IMG/VR virus record: IMGVR_UViG_3300009436_000042
Location: 1-43,179 of that record
Length of the DNA stretch: 43,179 bases
Source of the DNA: a virus
Reading direction: 5' to 3' (one strand)
Part shown: one piece after another, positions 23,191 to 31,705 of the stretch
How the letters are laid out: each line of letters begins with the position of its first letter
How positions within the stretch are numbered: position 1 is the first letter of the stretch
The notes under the pieces: model-generated
Told to the model about the DNA's origin: nothing
Databases searched by the model: none
Seen by the model: only the letters and a program-made list of their open reading frames with translations
Made by a program: the position numbers and the translations under genes

Positions 23191-23751
23191 ATGGCAATTA
23201 TAGACACAATCATAGTATTCAAAATCCTTAAAATGTTGGTAACACCATTTAATAAATTTGATGCGTTCAAATTTGGACTTATTGATAAGAATGGACTAAG
23301 ACTCAAGGACAAGACCCCGTCAAATTCTGCAGAAGAGTCTTCTATTAATGCACTACATCGTTTAGTGTTCAATCTTAAACGTATTATTCAAAAGGTGCCC
23401 TTTGGTAAGACTGCGTTTGCTTCATATGCAATTGCAATTGCATTGTTGAAGGAAGAGTGTAAACTAAGTCCTGAAGAAACAGAACAACTATGTGAGAAGT
23501 TTTACACTCACATAAAAGAAGACGGTGCATTCTATCCCACAATGTTGGATGAAGTTATAGAACTGGATGAATTGCATAAGGGAAATGTATACAATCTGAA
23601 GAGAGATTTAGAACAAGGTACCATATTATTTCAAAATAAAACTCCAGTACATATAGTTGAAGAACTAAGTACAATATTTGGAGTTAAAGTATATGTGGGT
23701 TATGTAAATAACGAACACAGGGTATTGGTGACATCAGATGACTTACGATAA
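23191..23751 (+). CDS. Conserved phage protein, 186 aa, probable late function
   Basis: An N-terminal hydrophobic helix (IIDTIIVFKILKMLV) is followed by GLIDKNGLRLKDKTP, a helical core with NLKRIIQKVPFGK and AIAIALLKEE, and a C-terminal beta segment ending VLVTSDDLR. The pattern recalls a conserved protein of marine T4-like phages of unknown function. The late-type promoter with zero leader supports late expression. It overlaps the next small gene by 14 nt. Confidence 0.7.
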   Translation: MAIIDTIIVFKILKMLVTPFNKFDAFKFGLIDKNGLRLKDKTPSNSAEESSINALHRLVFNLKRIIQKVPFGKTAFASYAIAIALLKEECKLSPEETEQLCEKFYTHIKEDGAFYPTMLDEVIELDELHKGNVYNLKRDLEQGTILFQNKTPVHIVEELSTIFGVKVYVGYVNNEHRVLVTSDDLR

Positions 23752-23899
23752 GAAAAAAAGAGACGAAGAAAACAAGAAACAATGGGAAGATGCAGCGATG
23801 AATGCGACTGGAAGTGCAGTATCGACAGATGTACCTATTGTCAAAAAGAAGAAGAAACAAGTACCATCAAAGATATTTGATTTGATTTCTAGAAGATAA
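23738..23899 (+). CDS. Small basic protein, 53 aa
   Basis: The ATG at 23738 lies inside the end of the previous gene and the frame runs to a TAA at 23897. The product starts MTYDKKKRDEENKKQWEDAA, has a small-residue centre (NATGSAVSTDVP) and a lysine run, then SKIFDLISRR. The tight spacing, with the next ATG 4 nt after its stop, supports a real gene. Similar small proteins occur in marine T4-like phages. Function is unknown. Confidence 0.65.
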   Translation: MTYDKKKRDEENKKQWEDAAMNATGSAVSTDVPIVKKKKKQVPSKIFDLISRR

Positions 23900-23902
23900 A
23901 TT

Positions 23903-24718
23903 ATGAAATGGTTGAATTACCTAGCCCTAGGTACCTCTATTGGAATTGCAGTAATAGCTGCATACTTTTCCGTGTTAGGACTTGCAACAATATTTGCAGG
24001 TGCATACCTGAGTGTTGTCGTGATGGCAAGTGTACTAGAGTTTGGTAAGTTAGTTACTGCAGCCTACATCCATTTACTATGGGATAAGTTAAACTACCAA
24101 AAATGGTATCTAGTGACCAGTGTCATAGTGTTAATGTTAATCACATCACTAGGTATCTTTGGATTCCTATCTAAAGCAAACATCGACCAAACACTACAAG
24201 GTGACTCCTTCTCATTAGAGATGTCCATCATAGAGAAACGTATCAGTGGTGAGGAAGGTAAACTAAAACGTCTAGAGACTCGTCTAGAGGGACTAGACAC
24301 CATCATTGCAACTGCACAACCCAAAGACCGTAACTACATTGACCGTAGACAAAAAGAAGAAAGGGGGTTGATTGCTGAGGACATGGATGGTATAATAGAC
24401 CAAGTGGTTGCATATAATGAAGAGTTGATGCCACTAAAAAGAGAACAATTGAAACAAGAAGGGGAGATTGGCCCTATCAAGTACATTGCAGAGGTAATTT
24501 ATGGTCAAGAAGAGTCTGTCAAGTACCTTGACAATGCAGTAAGATGGGTCATTTTTGCACTTATCTTTGTGTTTGACCCACTTGCAGTGTTACTATTGAT
24601 TAGTAGTGTAGGGTTAATTGCAAGAAAAACGGAAGAAGAAAAACCCGTTATAAATGAAACAAGATATGTGATTCAAGTCCCAAAAAAGGGTGGATTGGAA
24701 TCATTAAAGAATAAATAA
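23903..24718 (+). CDS. Multi-pass membrane protein with long internal coiled coil, 271 aa
   Basis: Three hydrophobic helices lie in the first 90 residues (about 4-27, 31-55 and 69-91). A charged coiled-coil region follows at about 100-190 (EKRISGEEGKLKRLETRLEG), and a last membrane span lies near 213-238 before a polar tail. There is no enzyme motif. Marine T4-like phages carry a similar protein of unknown role. The layout suggests a membrane anchor holding a rod-like domain, for example a host-membrane remodelling or exclusion protein; that is inference. Confidence 0.72.
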   Translation: MKWLNYLALGTSIGIAVIAAYFSVLGLATIFAGAYLSVVVMASVLEFGKLVTAAYIHLLWDKLNYQKWYLVTSVIVLMLITSLGIFGFLSKANIDQTLQGDSFSLEMSIIEKRISGEEGKLKRLETRLEGLDTIIATAQPKDRNYIDRRQKEERGLIAEDMDGIIDQVVAYNEELMPLKREQLKQEGEIGPIKYIAEVIYGQEESVKYLDNAVRWVIFALIFVFDPLAVLLLISSVGLIARKTEEEKPVINETRYVIQVPKKGGLESLKNK

Positions 24719-24744
24719 TAAGTTAAACAAACTAGGAGATTAAC

Positions 24745-24960
24745 ATGTCACAAACAGATTTAGAGTATAAACTGGAAAAACTCAAAGCTATCGAACCCGA
24801 ACTGGTAACAGAAGAGACCTTTTTACCTGAACAGATGAAATCAGCAAAAGATTCACACGCAACTGCACACAAAATGTGGTCAGAAAACGTGTCTAAACTT
24901 GAAGCTTCAATTGCAGATGAAAAGGCCGAACCTGCACCACACGTGCCAGACGAAAGTTAA
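24745..24960 (+). CDS. Hypothetical protein, 71 aa
   Basis: ACTAGGAG gives a good Shine-Dalgarno. The product is a soluble helical hairpin with an acidic, proline-containing tail (KAEPAPHVPDES). No function is recognised. Confidence 0.66.
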   Translation: MSQTDLEYKLEKLKAIEPELVTEETFLPEQMKSAKDSHATAHKMWSENVSKLEASIADEKAEPAPHVPDES

Positions 24961-24970
24961 GAAATACCTC

Positions 24971-24999
24971 TAGACAATATCATGGGTATCATGTATAAT
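24971..24999 (+). promoter_or_regulatory. Sigma70-like promoter of the primase gene
   Basis: TAGACA (24971-24976), a 17-bp spacer and TATAAT (24994-24999), 7 nt before the ATG at 25007. The extended -35 CTCTAGACA is shared with other promoters here. Arms TATCAT (24987-24992) and ATGATA (25007-25012) form an inverted repeat around the -10, with the start codon in the right arm. Confidence 0.72.
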
Positions 25000-25006
25000 G
25001 GTACTT

Positions 25007-26056
25007 ATGATATGGTTAGAAAAAAAATACTTAAGTATGGTGATGTCCTCATTGGACAATGCCAAATGGAAGGGTGATACCACCCTTAACCACTCGTGTC
25101 TCTATTGTGGAGACTCTCAAAAGAATGCATATAAAGCTCGTGGATACCACTTTGTGGTAGACCAAAGTTTTGTCTATAAATGTCATAATTGTGGTAAATC
25201 TACATCATCAATTAACTTCTTAAAAGACAACTTCTCTATGATTCATAAGGAGTATATGAAGGAGTGGATGAAGGAAAAGGGAGTCAAACCAAAGAAACAT
25301 GCAAGTGGACATAAAATGCCATCTGCCAACAGTTTTAAGTTTGTACCACGAACAGATATCCTAAATAAGAATGATATTATGAGTGAAGAAAATCTTAAGA
25401 TTTTGATGAAACCGTGTAGTGAAGTTGCAGTTGCAAGGAAGTATCTAGAAGATAGAAAGATACCATCCGAGCATTACAGTAGTCTATATTACACACCAAC
25501 ACCTCAGAACTTAAGTTTCTTATCACCTAAGTATAAAGACCGAGTTCTTGGAACAGACCCAAGAATCGTATTACCTTTCTATAGTGAGGAAGGGGAACTC
25601 ATAGGTCTAAGTGGAAGAGCCATTAACGACTCACCACTAAGATATTTAACTATGAGATTCCGAGATGATTTGCCACTCATCTTTAATTTACATAACGTGG
25701 ACAAAACTAAAACTATCTTCGTGACTGAAGGGCCTCTAGATAGTTTATTCCTACCCAACTCTATTGCAGTTGCAGGTAGTGACTTCAAAAAGATTGACGA
25801 TGTCATTAAAGACAATGCAGTTTTGATATTTGATAATGAACCAAGAAACAAGGAAATACTTGAGAAACTAGAAGAAGTAATTGACCTTGGTTATAGTGTG
25901 GTGATTTGGAATGATAAAAGACTGGATGGATTAAAAGATATCAACGATATGATAAAAAACGGGTTGACCGTAACTGAAGTAATTGATATAATAGACAAAT
26001 GCACTTTCCACGGCCTTAGTGCAAAAGCAAAATTTATGGAGTATAAGAGGATATGA
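25007..26056 (+). CDS. 61: DNA primase, T4 gp61 type
   Basis: The primase makes RNA primers for lagging-strand synthesis together with the gp41 helicase. The N-terminal zinc ribbon has C31-x-x-C34 and C59-x-x-C62. A TOPRIM-like core follows, with the TEGPLDSL glutamate motif and the VLIFDNEPRN acidic motif. At 349 residues it is close to T4 gp61 (342). The ATG at 24998 is in frame but lies inside the -10 box, so 25007 is chosen; the mRNA is then leaderless. The stop overlaps nrdA. Confidence 0.92.
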   Translation: MIWLEKKYLSMVMSSLDNAKWKGDTTLNHSCLYCGDSQKNAYKARGYHFVVDQSFVYKCHNCGKSTSSINFLKDNFSMIHKEYMKEWMKEKGVKPKKHASGHKMPSANSFKFVPRTDILNKNDIMSEENLKILMKPCSEVAVARKYLEDRKIPSEHYSSLYYTPTPQNLSFLSPKYKDRVLGTDPRIVLPFYSEEGELIGLSGRAINDSPLRYLTMRFRDDLPLIFNLHNVDKTKTIFVTEGPLDSLFLPNSIAVAGSDFKKIDDVIKDNAVLIFDNEPRNKEILEKLEEVIDLGYSVVIWNDKRLDGLKDINDMIKNGLTVTEVIDIIDKCTFHGLSAKAKFMEYKRI

Positions 26057-28341
26057 TGTCGGTTATTAAAGTTTTAAAGTCAGATGGGTCAAAGGTCGAT
26101 ATAGAACTCCACAAAATTCACAAGATGGTAGAGAAAGCCTGCAAAGATATTACAGGTGTTTCTGAATCTATGGTAGAGATGAATAGTGGACTACAGTTTT
26201 ATGATGGGATTACAACAAAAGATGTACAAAGTATACTAGTAAAATCTGCAAGTGATTTGATATCACTTGAAAATCCAAACTACCAATTTGTTGCAGCCAG
26301 ACTGTTACTCTTTGGAGTACAGAAAGTAGTGTTCAATACCAAATGGAAGGACAATGAAATCTATCCATCACTTGGTGATATTATTGATAGGAATATCAAA
26401 CAGGGTGTGTACGATAAAGACATTCTTAATCACTACTCAAAAGAACAGATTGCAGAGTGCAACAAATACATCAGACATAACCGTGACTTAACTTTTACCT
26501 ATGCAGGTCTACAACAGATTGTGGACAAATACCTAGTACAAGATAGAAGTAACGGAGAGATATTTGAAACACCTCAGTTCATGTATATGTTAATTGCAAT
26601 GACACTGTTTAAGTCATATGGAGAGAATAGAGTTGAATACATCAGAAAGTATTACGATGCAATATCCCAGTACAAGATTAACATTCCAACACCCATTATG
26701 GCAGGAGTGCGTACACCCTTACGACAGTTCGCATCATGTGTACTCGTTGATTCAGCAGATTCCCTCGATTCAATCTTTTCGAGTGACATGGCAATCGGAA
26801 GATATGTTGCACAAAGAGCTGGTATTGGAATTAATGCAGGAAGAATACGAGGACTTGGTTCAAAGATTCGTGGTGGAGAAGTACAACACACTGGTGTGAT
26901 ACCTTTCCTTAAGAAGTTTGAAGCAACAGTAAGAAGTTGTACTCAGAACGGAGTTAGAGGTGGAAGTGCAACAGTACATTTCCCAATATGGCACCAAGAG
27001 ATAAGAGACATCCTTGTACTCAAAAACAACAAGGGAACTGAAGATAATAGAGTAAGAAAACTGGATTACAGTATTCAGATATCAAAACTATTCTATGAAA
27101 GATTTATGAAGAATGAGGACATTACATTGTTCTCACCACATGATGCACCAAAGTTATATGATGCATTTGGAACCGATGAGTTTGACGAATTATACGAAAG
27201 GTATGAACGTAAAAGTAGTGTTCCAAAGACGAAGATATCTGCTAGAGAATTGTTTACGGACTTATTAAAAGAACGTGCAGAGACAGGACGAATCTATATT
27301 ATGAATATAGACCATTGCAATTCTCACAGTAGTTTTACAGACAAGATTAACATGAGTAATCTATGTCAAGAGATAACATTACCAACAGACCCAATCAGTC
27401 ACATTGATGGAGAAGGAGAGATTGCATTGTGTATTTTAAGTGCAATCAATGTGGGTATAGTCAAGATGGAAGAACTTAGTGAAATGTGCGACCTTGCAGT
27501 AAGAGGACTAGAAGAGTTAATTGATTACCAAGAGTATCCAGTTGTAGCTGCAGAAAGGTCAACACTTGCAAGAAGGTCATTAGGAATTGGATATATTGGT
27601 CTTGCACATTTCCTTGCAAAGAACAAGGTTAAGTATGATGACCCCGAAGCACATAGACTAGTGCATGAGTTATCAGAGAAGTTCCAGTACCATTTACTAT
27701 GTGCATCTAATCAGATTGCATCAGAGAAGGGTGCATGTGAATATTATGACAGAACTAAGTATGCACAAGGACTATTACCTATCGACCACTATAAGAAAGA
27801 GGTTGATGAAATCACACCTAATAAATTGTTGATGGATTGGGAAGTATTGAGAACTAGAATTAAGGTTCATGGACTAAGACACTCCACCCTTACTGCACAG
27901 ATGCCCTCTGAGAGTTCCTCAGTGGTCTCTAATGCAACGAATGGGATTGAACCACCAAGAGACTACCTTAGTGTTAAGAAGTCTAAGAAGGGTACATTGA
28001 AACAAGTAGTACCCCAGTATTCCATGTTAAAGAGTCATTACACTCTATTATGGGATATGCCAGATAATGATGGATATATCAAAGTAGCTGCAGTGATGCA
28101 GAAGTTCTTTGACCAAGCAATCAGTGGTAACTGGTCGTATAATCCTGAGAACTATGAAAACGGAGAAGTACCAGTATCAGTAATGGCGAAAGATATGTTG
28201 AACACTTACAAATATGGTTGGAAGACATCATATTACCAAAATACTATGGATGGGAAGACAGAGGATGTCGTTAAAGATGAACCCTTACCACAAGGTGAGA
28301 TTATAGATGATGGTGAAGACTGCGATGCCTGTGCGATATAA
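26053..28341 (+). CDS. nrdA: Ribonucleoside-diphosphate reductase large subunit, class Ia
   Basis: NrdA reduces ribonucleoside diphosphates to deoxyribonucleotides for phage DNA synthesis. The 762-residue protein has an N-terminal ATP-cone-like segment (residues 4-30). The active-site set is C229 (FASCVLVDS), N436, C438 and E440 (NMSNLCQE), matching E. coli C225, N437, C439 and E441. PSESSSVVSNATNGIEPP forms the phosphate-binding loop. The tail CDACAI carries the redox-relay cysteine pair, which glutaredoxin can reduce. ATG at 26053 or 26056 would both work; the first overlaps the primase stop. Confidence 0.96.
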   Translation: MMSVIKVLKSDGSKVDIELHKIHKMVEKACKDITGVSESMVEMNSGLQFYDGITTKDVQSILVKSASDLISLENPNYQFVAARLLLFGVQKVVFNTKWKDNEIYPSLGDIIDRNIKQGVYDKDILNHYSKEQIAECNKYIRHNRDLTFTYAGLQQIVDKYLVQDRSNGEIFETPQFMYMLIAMTLFKSYGENRVEYIRKYYDAISQYKINIPTPIMAGVRTPLRQFASCVLVDSADSLDSIFSSDMAIGRYVAQRAGIGINAGRIRGLGSKIRGGEVQHTGVIPFLKKFEATVRSCTQNGVRGGSATVHFPIWHQEIRDILVLKNNKGTEDNRVRKLDYSIQISKLFYERFMKNEDITLFSPHDAPKLYDAFGTDEFDELYERYERKSSVPKTKISARELFTDLLKERAETGRIYIMNIDHCNSHSSFTDKINMSNLCQEITLPTDPISHIDGEGEIALCILSAINVGIVKMEELSEMCDLAVRGLEELIDYQEYPVVAAERSTLARRSLGIGYIGLAHFLAKNKVKYDDPEAHRLVHELSEKFQYHLLCASNQIASEKGACEYYDRTKYAQGLLPIDHYKKEVDEITPNKLLMDWEVLRTRIKVHGLRHSTLTAQMPSESSSVVSNATNGIEPPRDYLSVKKSKKGTLKQVVPQYSMLKSHYTLLWDMPDNDGYIKVAAVMQKFFDQAISGNWSYNPENYENGEVPVSVMAKDMLNTYKYGWKTSYYQNTMDGKTEDVVKDEPLPQGEIIDDGEDCDACAI

Positions 28342-29248
28342 AATACAAACTATTAAACCTGCAGGTGACGATAACACCTTTTGTGTAAAGACCCCTAAGA
28401 ATGTAAAATTCAAAGGTGATATTAGTAAGACCACTTACGATTATATCAATAATGGATTTGCAGTTATAAGAAATGCAATCCCAAAAGAAATTATACAGTT
28501 TGCATTGGATACTTGGAAAACAATGGAACACCAACCCGAGTATAATAAATTCTTTGAACGTGAAGAGATAATTACCACAGAACATGTGCCTGATGAAAGT
28601 AAAAATAAATCCAATGGTAATCACAATCTACCTATGGGTGTTGCTATGCAAGAACTTATGTGGGGGATACTTAAAAAGAATTTTGATTTCGATTTAATCC
28701 CAACATACTCTTACACTAGGAAGTATGACAGAGGTGCATACCTAGGTGTACATTCAGATAGACCCGAATGTGAAGTATCAACTACTATATGTCTAGATTA
28801 TAAAACAGATGACAATAAACCATGGAAGATATGGGTAGACAATACTAAGAATTGGACAATGACCAACTGGAATGAGGATGCAAAAGCCGAGACACAAGGT
28901 ATTCCAATTAGAAAAAGAAAGAGTATTGCAATTGAATTAGAGCCAGGAGATATATTATTATATCAAGGCCCAAATGTTGCACACTGGAGAGATACACTTA
29001 TGGGTGAGTACTCTTATCACATGTTTATTCATTTCTATATGACTAATGGAAAAGTTGGACAAAATGCAGGAACGGATATGGCATACGACTGGATTGGTTC
29101 TAAATACCTTTCCACAGAACAAAGACCTGCTGAAAAATCAAAAAGACAAATAGATTGGCATAAAGCATATAGTATAACAAAAAACGAATCATCCGAAAAT
29201 AATTTTGATGAGTATACCACAGAGAAGATAGAAGATGACAGTATTTAA
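28307..29248 (+). CDS. 2OG-Fe(II) oxygenase-like protein inside the nrd operon
   Basis: The 313-residue product carries H149-x-D151 (VHSDRPE) followed by STTICLDY, a GDILLYQGP strand, a distal His (VAHWRD) and YHMFIHF. This is the 2-histidine-1-carboxylate iron site of Fe(II)/2-oxoglutarate oxygenases. The start at 28307 has AAGGTGAG eight nt upstream; ATG 28325 is an alternative that reduces overlap with nrdA. It lies between nrdA and nrdB and overlaps both, so it is co-translated with the reductase. T4 has other inserts here, but the reason is unknown. Substrate not known. Confidence 0.78.
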   Translation: MMVKTAMPVRYKIQTIKPAGDDNTFCVKTPKNVKFKGDISKTTYDYINNGFAVIRNAIPKEIIQFALDTWKTMEHQPEYNKFFEREEIITTEHVPDESKNKSNGNHNLPMGVAMQELMWGILKKNFDFDLIPTYSYTRKYDRGAYLGVHSDRPECEVSTTICLDYKTDDNKPWKIWVDNTKNWTMTNWNEDAKAETQGIPIRKRKSIAIELEPGDILLYQGPNVAHWRDTLMGEYSYHMFIHFYMTNGKVGQNAGTDMAYDWIGSKYLSTEQRPAEKSKRQIDWHKAYSITKNESSENNFDEYTTEKIEDDSI

Positions 29249-30332
29249 CAAAAAGAAAGTAAATTTTACCAAAGAGAAACTATTCTTTGGTGAACAATTG
29301 AACACACAACGATTTGATGAGTTTAAGTACCCAATCTTTGACAAACTAACACAAACACAATTAGGTTTCTTTTGGAGACCTGAAGAAGTATCATTACAGA
29401 AAGATAGAGGTGATTATCAGAAGTTATCTGAATCACAGAAACACATCTTTACATCCAATCTAAGATACCAAACACTACTCGATAGTGTTCAAGGAAGAGC
29501 TCCTGCAATTGCATTCCTACCCTTTATATCATTACCCGAATTAGAGTCATGTGTCATCACATGGGATTTCATGGAGACCATTCATTCACGAAGTTACACT
29601 CACATTATAAAGAACATCTATAGTGACCCAAGTGATGTGTTTGATACCATCCTTGACGAACCAGCAATCATTGCTCGTGCAGAGACAGTAACGAAGAGAT
29701 ACGATGACTTCATTCTCTTAGGTAGAAAACACTTGATAGGTCAGAAGGTCGATGAATACGAATTGTATAAAGCATTATACCTTGCATTGATATCAGTGAA
29801 CATCTTAGAAGGAATCAGATTCTTTGTATCCTTTGCATGTTCATTTGCATTCGGTGAGTTGAAACTTATGGAAGGTAGTGCAAAGATTATATCTCTTATT
29901 GCAAGGGATGAGTCACAACATCTTGCAATCACTCAACACATACTGAAGTGTTACAAGAATCAAGAGAAAGATGCATTGATGACTAAGGTCATGAAGGACT
30001 GTGAATCAGAAGTTTATGAGATGTATAAAGATGCAGTAGAACAAGAGAAGGATTGGGCTGAGTTCCTATTCCAACATGGTTCTATGATTGGTCTATCTAC
30101 TCAGTTACTAGGTAACTATGTGGAATACACTGCAAACAAGAGATTGCGTGCAATTGGTTTGAAACCTATATATGATATATCAAGTACAAATAACCCTTTA
30201 CCATGGACTGAACATTGGTTCAACAGTAGAGGATTGCAAAATGCACCACAAGAAACAGAGATAGAATCTTATGTAATTGGTGGTATTAAACAAGATGTAG
30301 ACGATGATACCTTCAGTGGTTTCTCGTTATAA
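29235..30332 (+). CDS. nrdB: Ribonucleoside-diphosphate reductase small subunit, class Ia
   Basis: NrdB houses the di-iron tyrosyl-radical cofactor. In 365 residues the ligands are D83, E114 and H117 (METIHSRSY), E192 (EGIRFFVSF), E226 and H229 (RDESQH), and the radical tyrosine is Y121. All match E. coli NrdB. The gene overlaps the oxygenase gene by 14 nt. Its stop is inside an exact TATAAATA late promoter. Confidence 0.96.
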   Translation: MTVFNKKKVNFTKEKLFFGEQLNTQRFDEFKYPIFDKLTQTQLGFFWRPEEVSLQKDRGDYQKLSESQKHIFTSNLRYQTLLDSVQGRAPAIAFLPFISLPELESCVITWDFMETIHSRSYTHIIKNIYSDPSDVFDTILDEPAIIARAETVTKRYDDFILLGRKHLIGQKVDEYELYKALYLALISVNILEGIRFFVSFACSFAFGELKLMEGSAKIISLIARDESQHLAITQHILKCYKNQEKDALMTKVMKDCESEVYEMYKDAVEQEKDWAEFLFQHGSMIGLSTQLLGNYVEYTANKRLRAIGLKPIYDISSTNNPLPWTEHWFNSRGLQNAPQETEIESYVIGGIKQDVDDDTFSGFSL

Positions 30333-30335
30333 ATA
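30328..30335 (+). promoter_or_regulatory. Late promoter, exact TATAAATA
   Basis: The TAA (30330-30332) is the nrdB stop. A 31-nt leader with AGAGGAGA leads to the ATG at 30367. Confidence 0.65.
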
Positions 30336-30366
30336 ACAATACAATTCTTAGAGGAGAACAGTAGAA

Positions 30367-30552
30367 ATGCCAAATATATTGAAAAATGAAACAACACGAA
30401 AAGTCTATAAACTAATAGATGATGTGATAAATGAGTGCGCACTCATCAATGCGACAAAAAACGAATGGGATTCAGAAAATTACACTCCGTGTGATTTAAC
30501 AGATGGTCTAGTTGATTATGACGTTGTCCGATTTAACCTAGAAAATATGTAA
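30367..30552 (+). CDS. Hypothetical protein, 61 aa
   Basis: A strong Shine-Dalgarno (AGAGGAGA) precedes the ATG. The product is a soluble acidic alpha/beta peptide (KLIDDVINECALINATKNEW, then LVDYDVVRF). No function is recognised; it sits between nrdB and the glutaredoxin gene. Confidence 0.66.
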   Translation: MPNILKNETTRKVYKLIDDVINECALINATKNEWDSENYTPCDLTDGLVDYDVVRFNLENM

Positions 30553-30568
30553 TAATAAGGAATATATT

Positions 30569-31120
30569 ATGAAAAGAGTAATTGAAATTTTCGGTAAAAC
30601 CGATTGTCCAAACTGTACAAAAGCTAAAGCATTCTGTGAAAAGAATTCTCTAGAATTTGACTATGGTATTTTGGACGAACACTTCACTAAAGAAGAACTC
30701 CTGCAGGAGTTTCCAACTGCAAAAAGTATGCCACAAATCAGAGTTATCACAGACGATGTGATTGAAAATCTTGAAGGATATGATGGACTAGTCTCATGGT
30801 TTGCTGATAACTTGACTATCTTAGCCCAAAAACAAAAAGTTCTACAAGATGAACAAAGTAGTGGTGTGGAAGGACTGAATTTTCCTCCCAGTGCCGATAA
30901 CCCACCTGCTCAAGGGGGAAAACATACTGGTGTTGAACTTAAACACATGTCAGATGGTACCCAAATTGGTTACAAAGTTAAACATGGTATTCTCCTTCAA
31001 AACAGTTGGCAAGAAGATGAAGATGGTAGACCCTTTTGGGATGCAGAGACATGGGTTAAAGTTGACCTAGAAGACGGTGTCTATAACTATGAGATGTTAT
31101 TAGAAAACTGGGAAGACTAG
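30569..31120 (+). CDS. nrdC: Glutaredoxin with an extra C-terminal domain (NrdC-like)
   Basis: Residues 1-85 are a glutaredoxin: redox pair C13-P-N-C16, cis-proline P55 (SMPQI) and the EGYDGL glutathione-binding turn. It should reduce NrdA, encoded just upstream. Unlike the T4 protein (87 aa), about 95 further residues follow. They include a helical linker, a disordered proline-rich stretch (FPPSADNPPAQGG) and a beta-rich tail (HGILLQNSWQEDEDGRP, WVKVDLEDG). The tail is not recognised and may bind a partner or tether the enzyme. Confidence 0.85.
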   Translation: MKRVIEIFGKTDCPNCTKAKAFCEKNSLEFDYGILDEHFTKEELLQEFPTAKSMPQIRVITDDVIENLEGYDGLVSWFADNLTILAQKQKVLQDEQSSGVEGLNFPPSADNPPAQGGKHTGVELKHMSDGTQIGYKVKHGILLQNSWQEDEDGRPFWDAETWVKVDLEDGVYNYEMLLENWED

Positions 31121-31121
31121 T

Positions 31122-31370
31122 GTGGAGTACCACCTTTATCTAAACAACCCCAATTTGGAGACTATTGAAGACATACGGTACACTCATGTCTTTAAGAAGA
31201 TACCAATGGAGTTTAATTTAGTAAGGAAGTACTACGCAGGGTTAGATGTCCCCTATAAAGACATCAAAGACCCACTACCTTATGTCACTAAAAATGGTAA
31301 GGTAGTGGAGTTTAGTGATTTTTATGAAGAAATAATAGGAGTACCACTTGAAAGTACACATAGTATGTGA
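31122..31370 (+). CDS. Hypothetical protein, 82 aa, GTG start
   Basis: The GTG start lies 1 nt after the glutaredoxin stop. The product (MEYHLYLNNPNLETI) has an alpha/beta pattern and a DPLPYVTKNGKVVEFSDF segment that looks like a glutaredoxin- or thioredoxin-like turn, but no Cys pair. Function unknown. Its end overlaps the zinc-ribbon gene by 23 nt. Confidence 0.6.
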   Translation: MEYHLYLNNPNLETIEDIRYTHVFKKIPMEFNLVRKYYAGLDVPYKDIKDPLPYVTKNGKVVEFSDFYEEIIGVPLESTHSM

Positions 31371-31500
31371 ATCATGTTATTCACAAGCCGTAGTTCAATA
31401 CAGTATGGATGATGACATCTATGAGGTCAATCACTGTCCATTTTGTGGAGAAGATATTGACACCGAACATGTAGAAGAACTAGTAGAAGACGATGACTAA
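31348..31500 (+). CDS. Zinc-ribbon miniprotein, 50 aa, TTG start
   Basis: Two C-x-x-C knuckles, C7-x-x-C10 and C30-P-F-C33, make a zinc ribbon, followed by an acidic tail (EELVEDDD). The TTG at 31348 has AGGAG 6 nt upstream; the first in-frame ATG would delete the first knuckle. Overlaps of 23 and 8 nt with its neighbours fit the genome style. Small zinc ribbons in phages often bind RNA polymerase or nucleic acid; here that is a guess. Confidence 0.66.
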   Translation: MKVHIVCESCYSQAVVQYSMDDDIYEVNHCPFCGEDIDTEHVEELVEDDD

Positions 31501-31645
31501 CCAATGGCACGGTGGAAAGGGGTCAAAGAGACGTAACGCTGATGATAAGAAATATGCATCAAATTGGGACTTAATCTTTGGTAATAAGGGTCAAAAGCCC
31601 GATAATAAGGACAAAAAAGAGGTGAAAGGGGTCGAAAAGAGTTGA
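31493..31645 (+). CDS. Conserved small protein with HGGKGSKRR start, 50 aa
   Basis: The ATG overlaps the zinc-ribbon gene by 8 nt. The product begins MTNQWHGGKGSKRR, then KYASNWDLIFG and a lysine-rich tail. This HGGKGxKxR...NWDxIF pattern is one I recognise as a common short conserved phage protein of unknown function. Its TGA stop is part of the -35 TTGACA of the next promoter. Confidence 0.68.
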   Translation: MTNQWHGGKGSKRRNADDKKYASNWDLIFGNKGQKPDNKDKKEVKGVEKS

Positions 31646-31671
31646 CAATGACCCCCATAAAGTGAGATAAT
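31642..31671 (+). promoter_or_regulatory. Sigma70-like promoter of the metallopeptidase gene
   Basis: Consensus TTGACA (31642-31647), an 18-bp spacer and GATAAT (31666-31671). The TGA stop of the upstream gene is inside the -35. The first 14 bases are identical to the promoter at 32121. Confidence 0.7.
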
Positions 31672-31705
31672 GACTGTATCGAGAATAGAGAGAGAATCAA
31701 TACCG

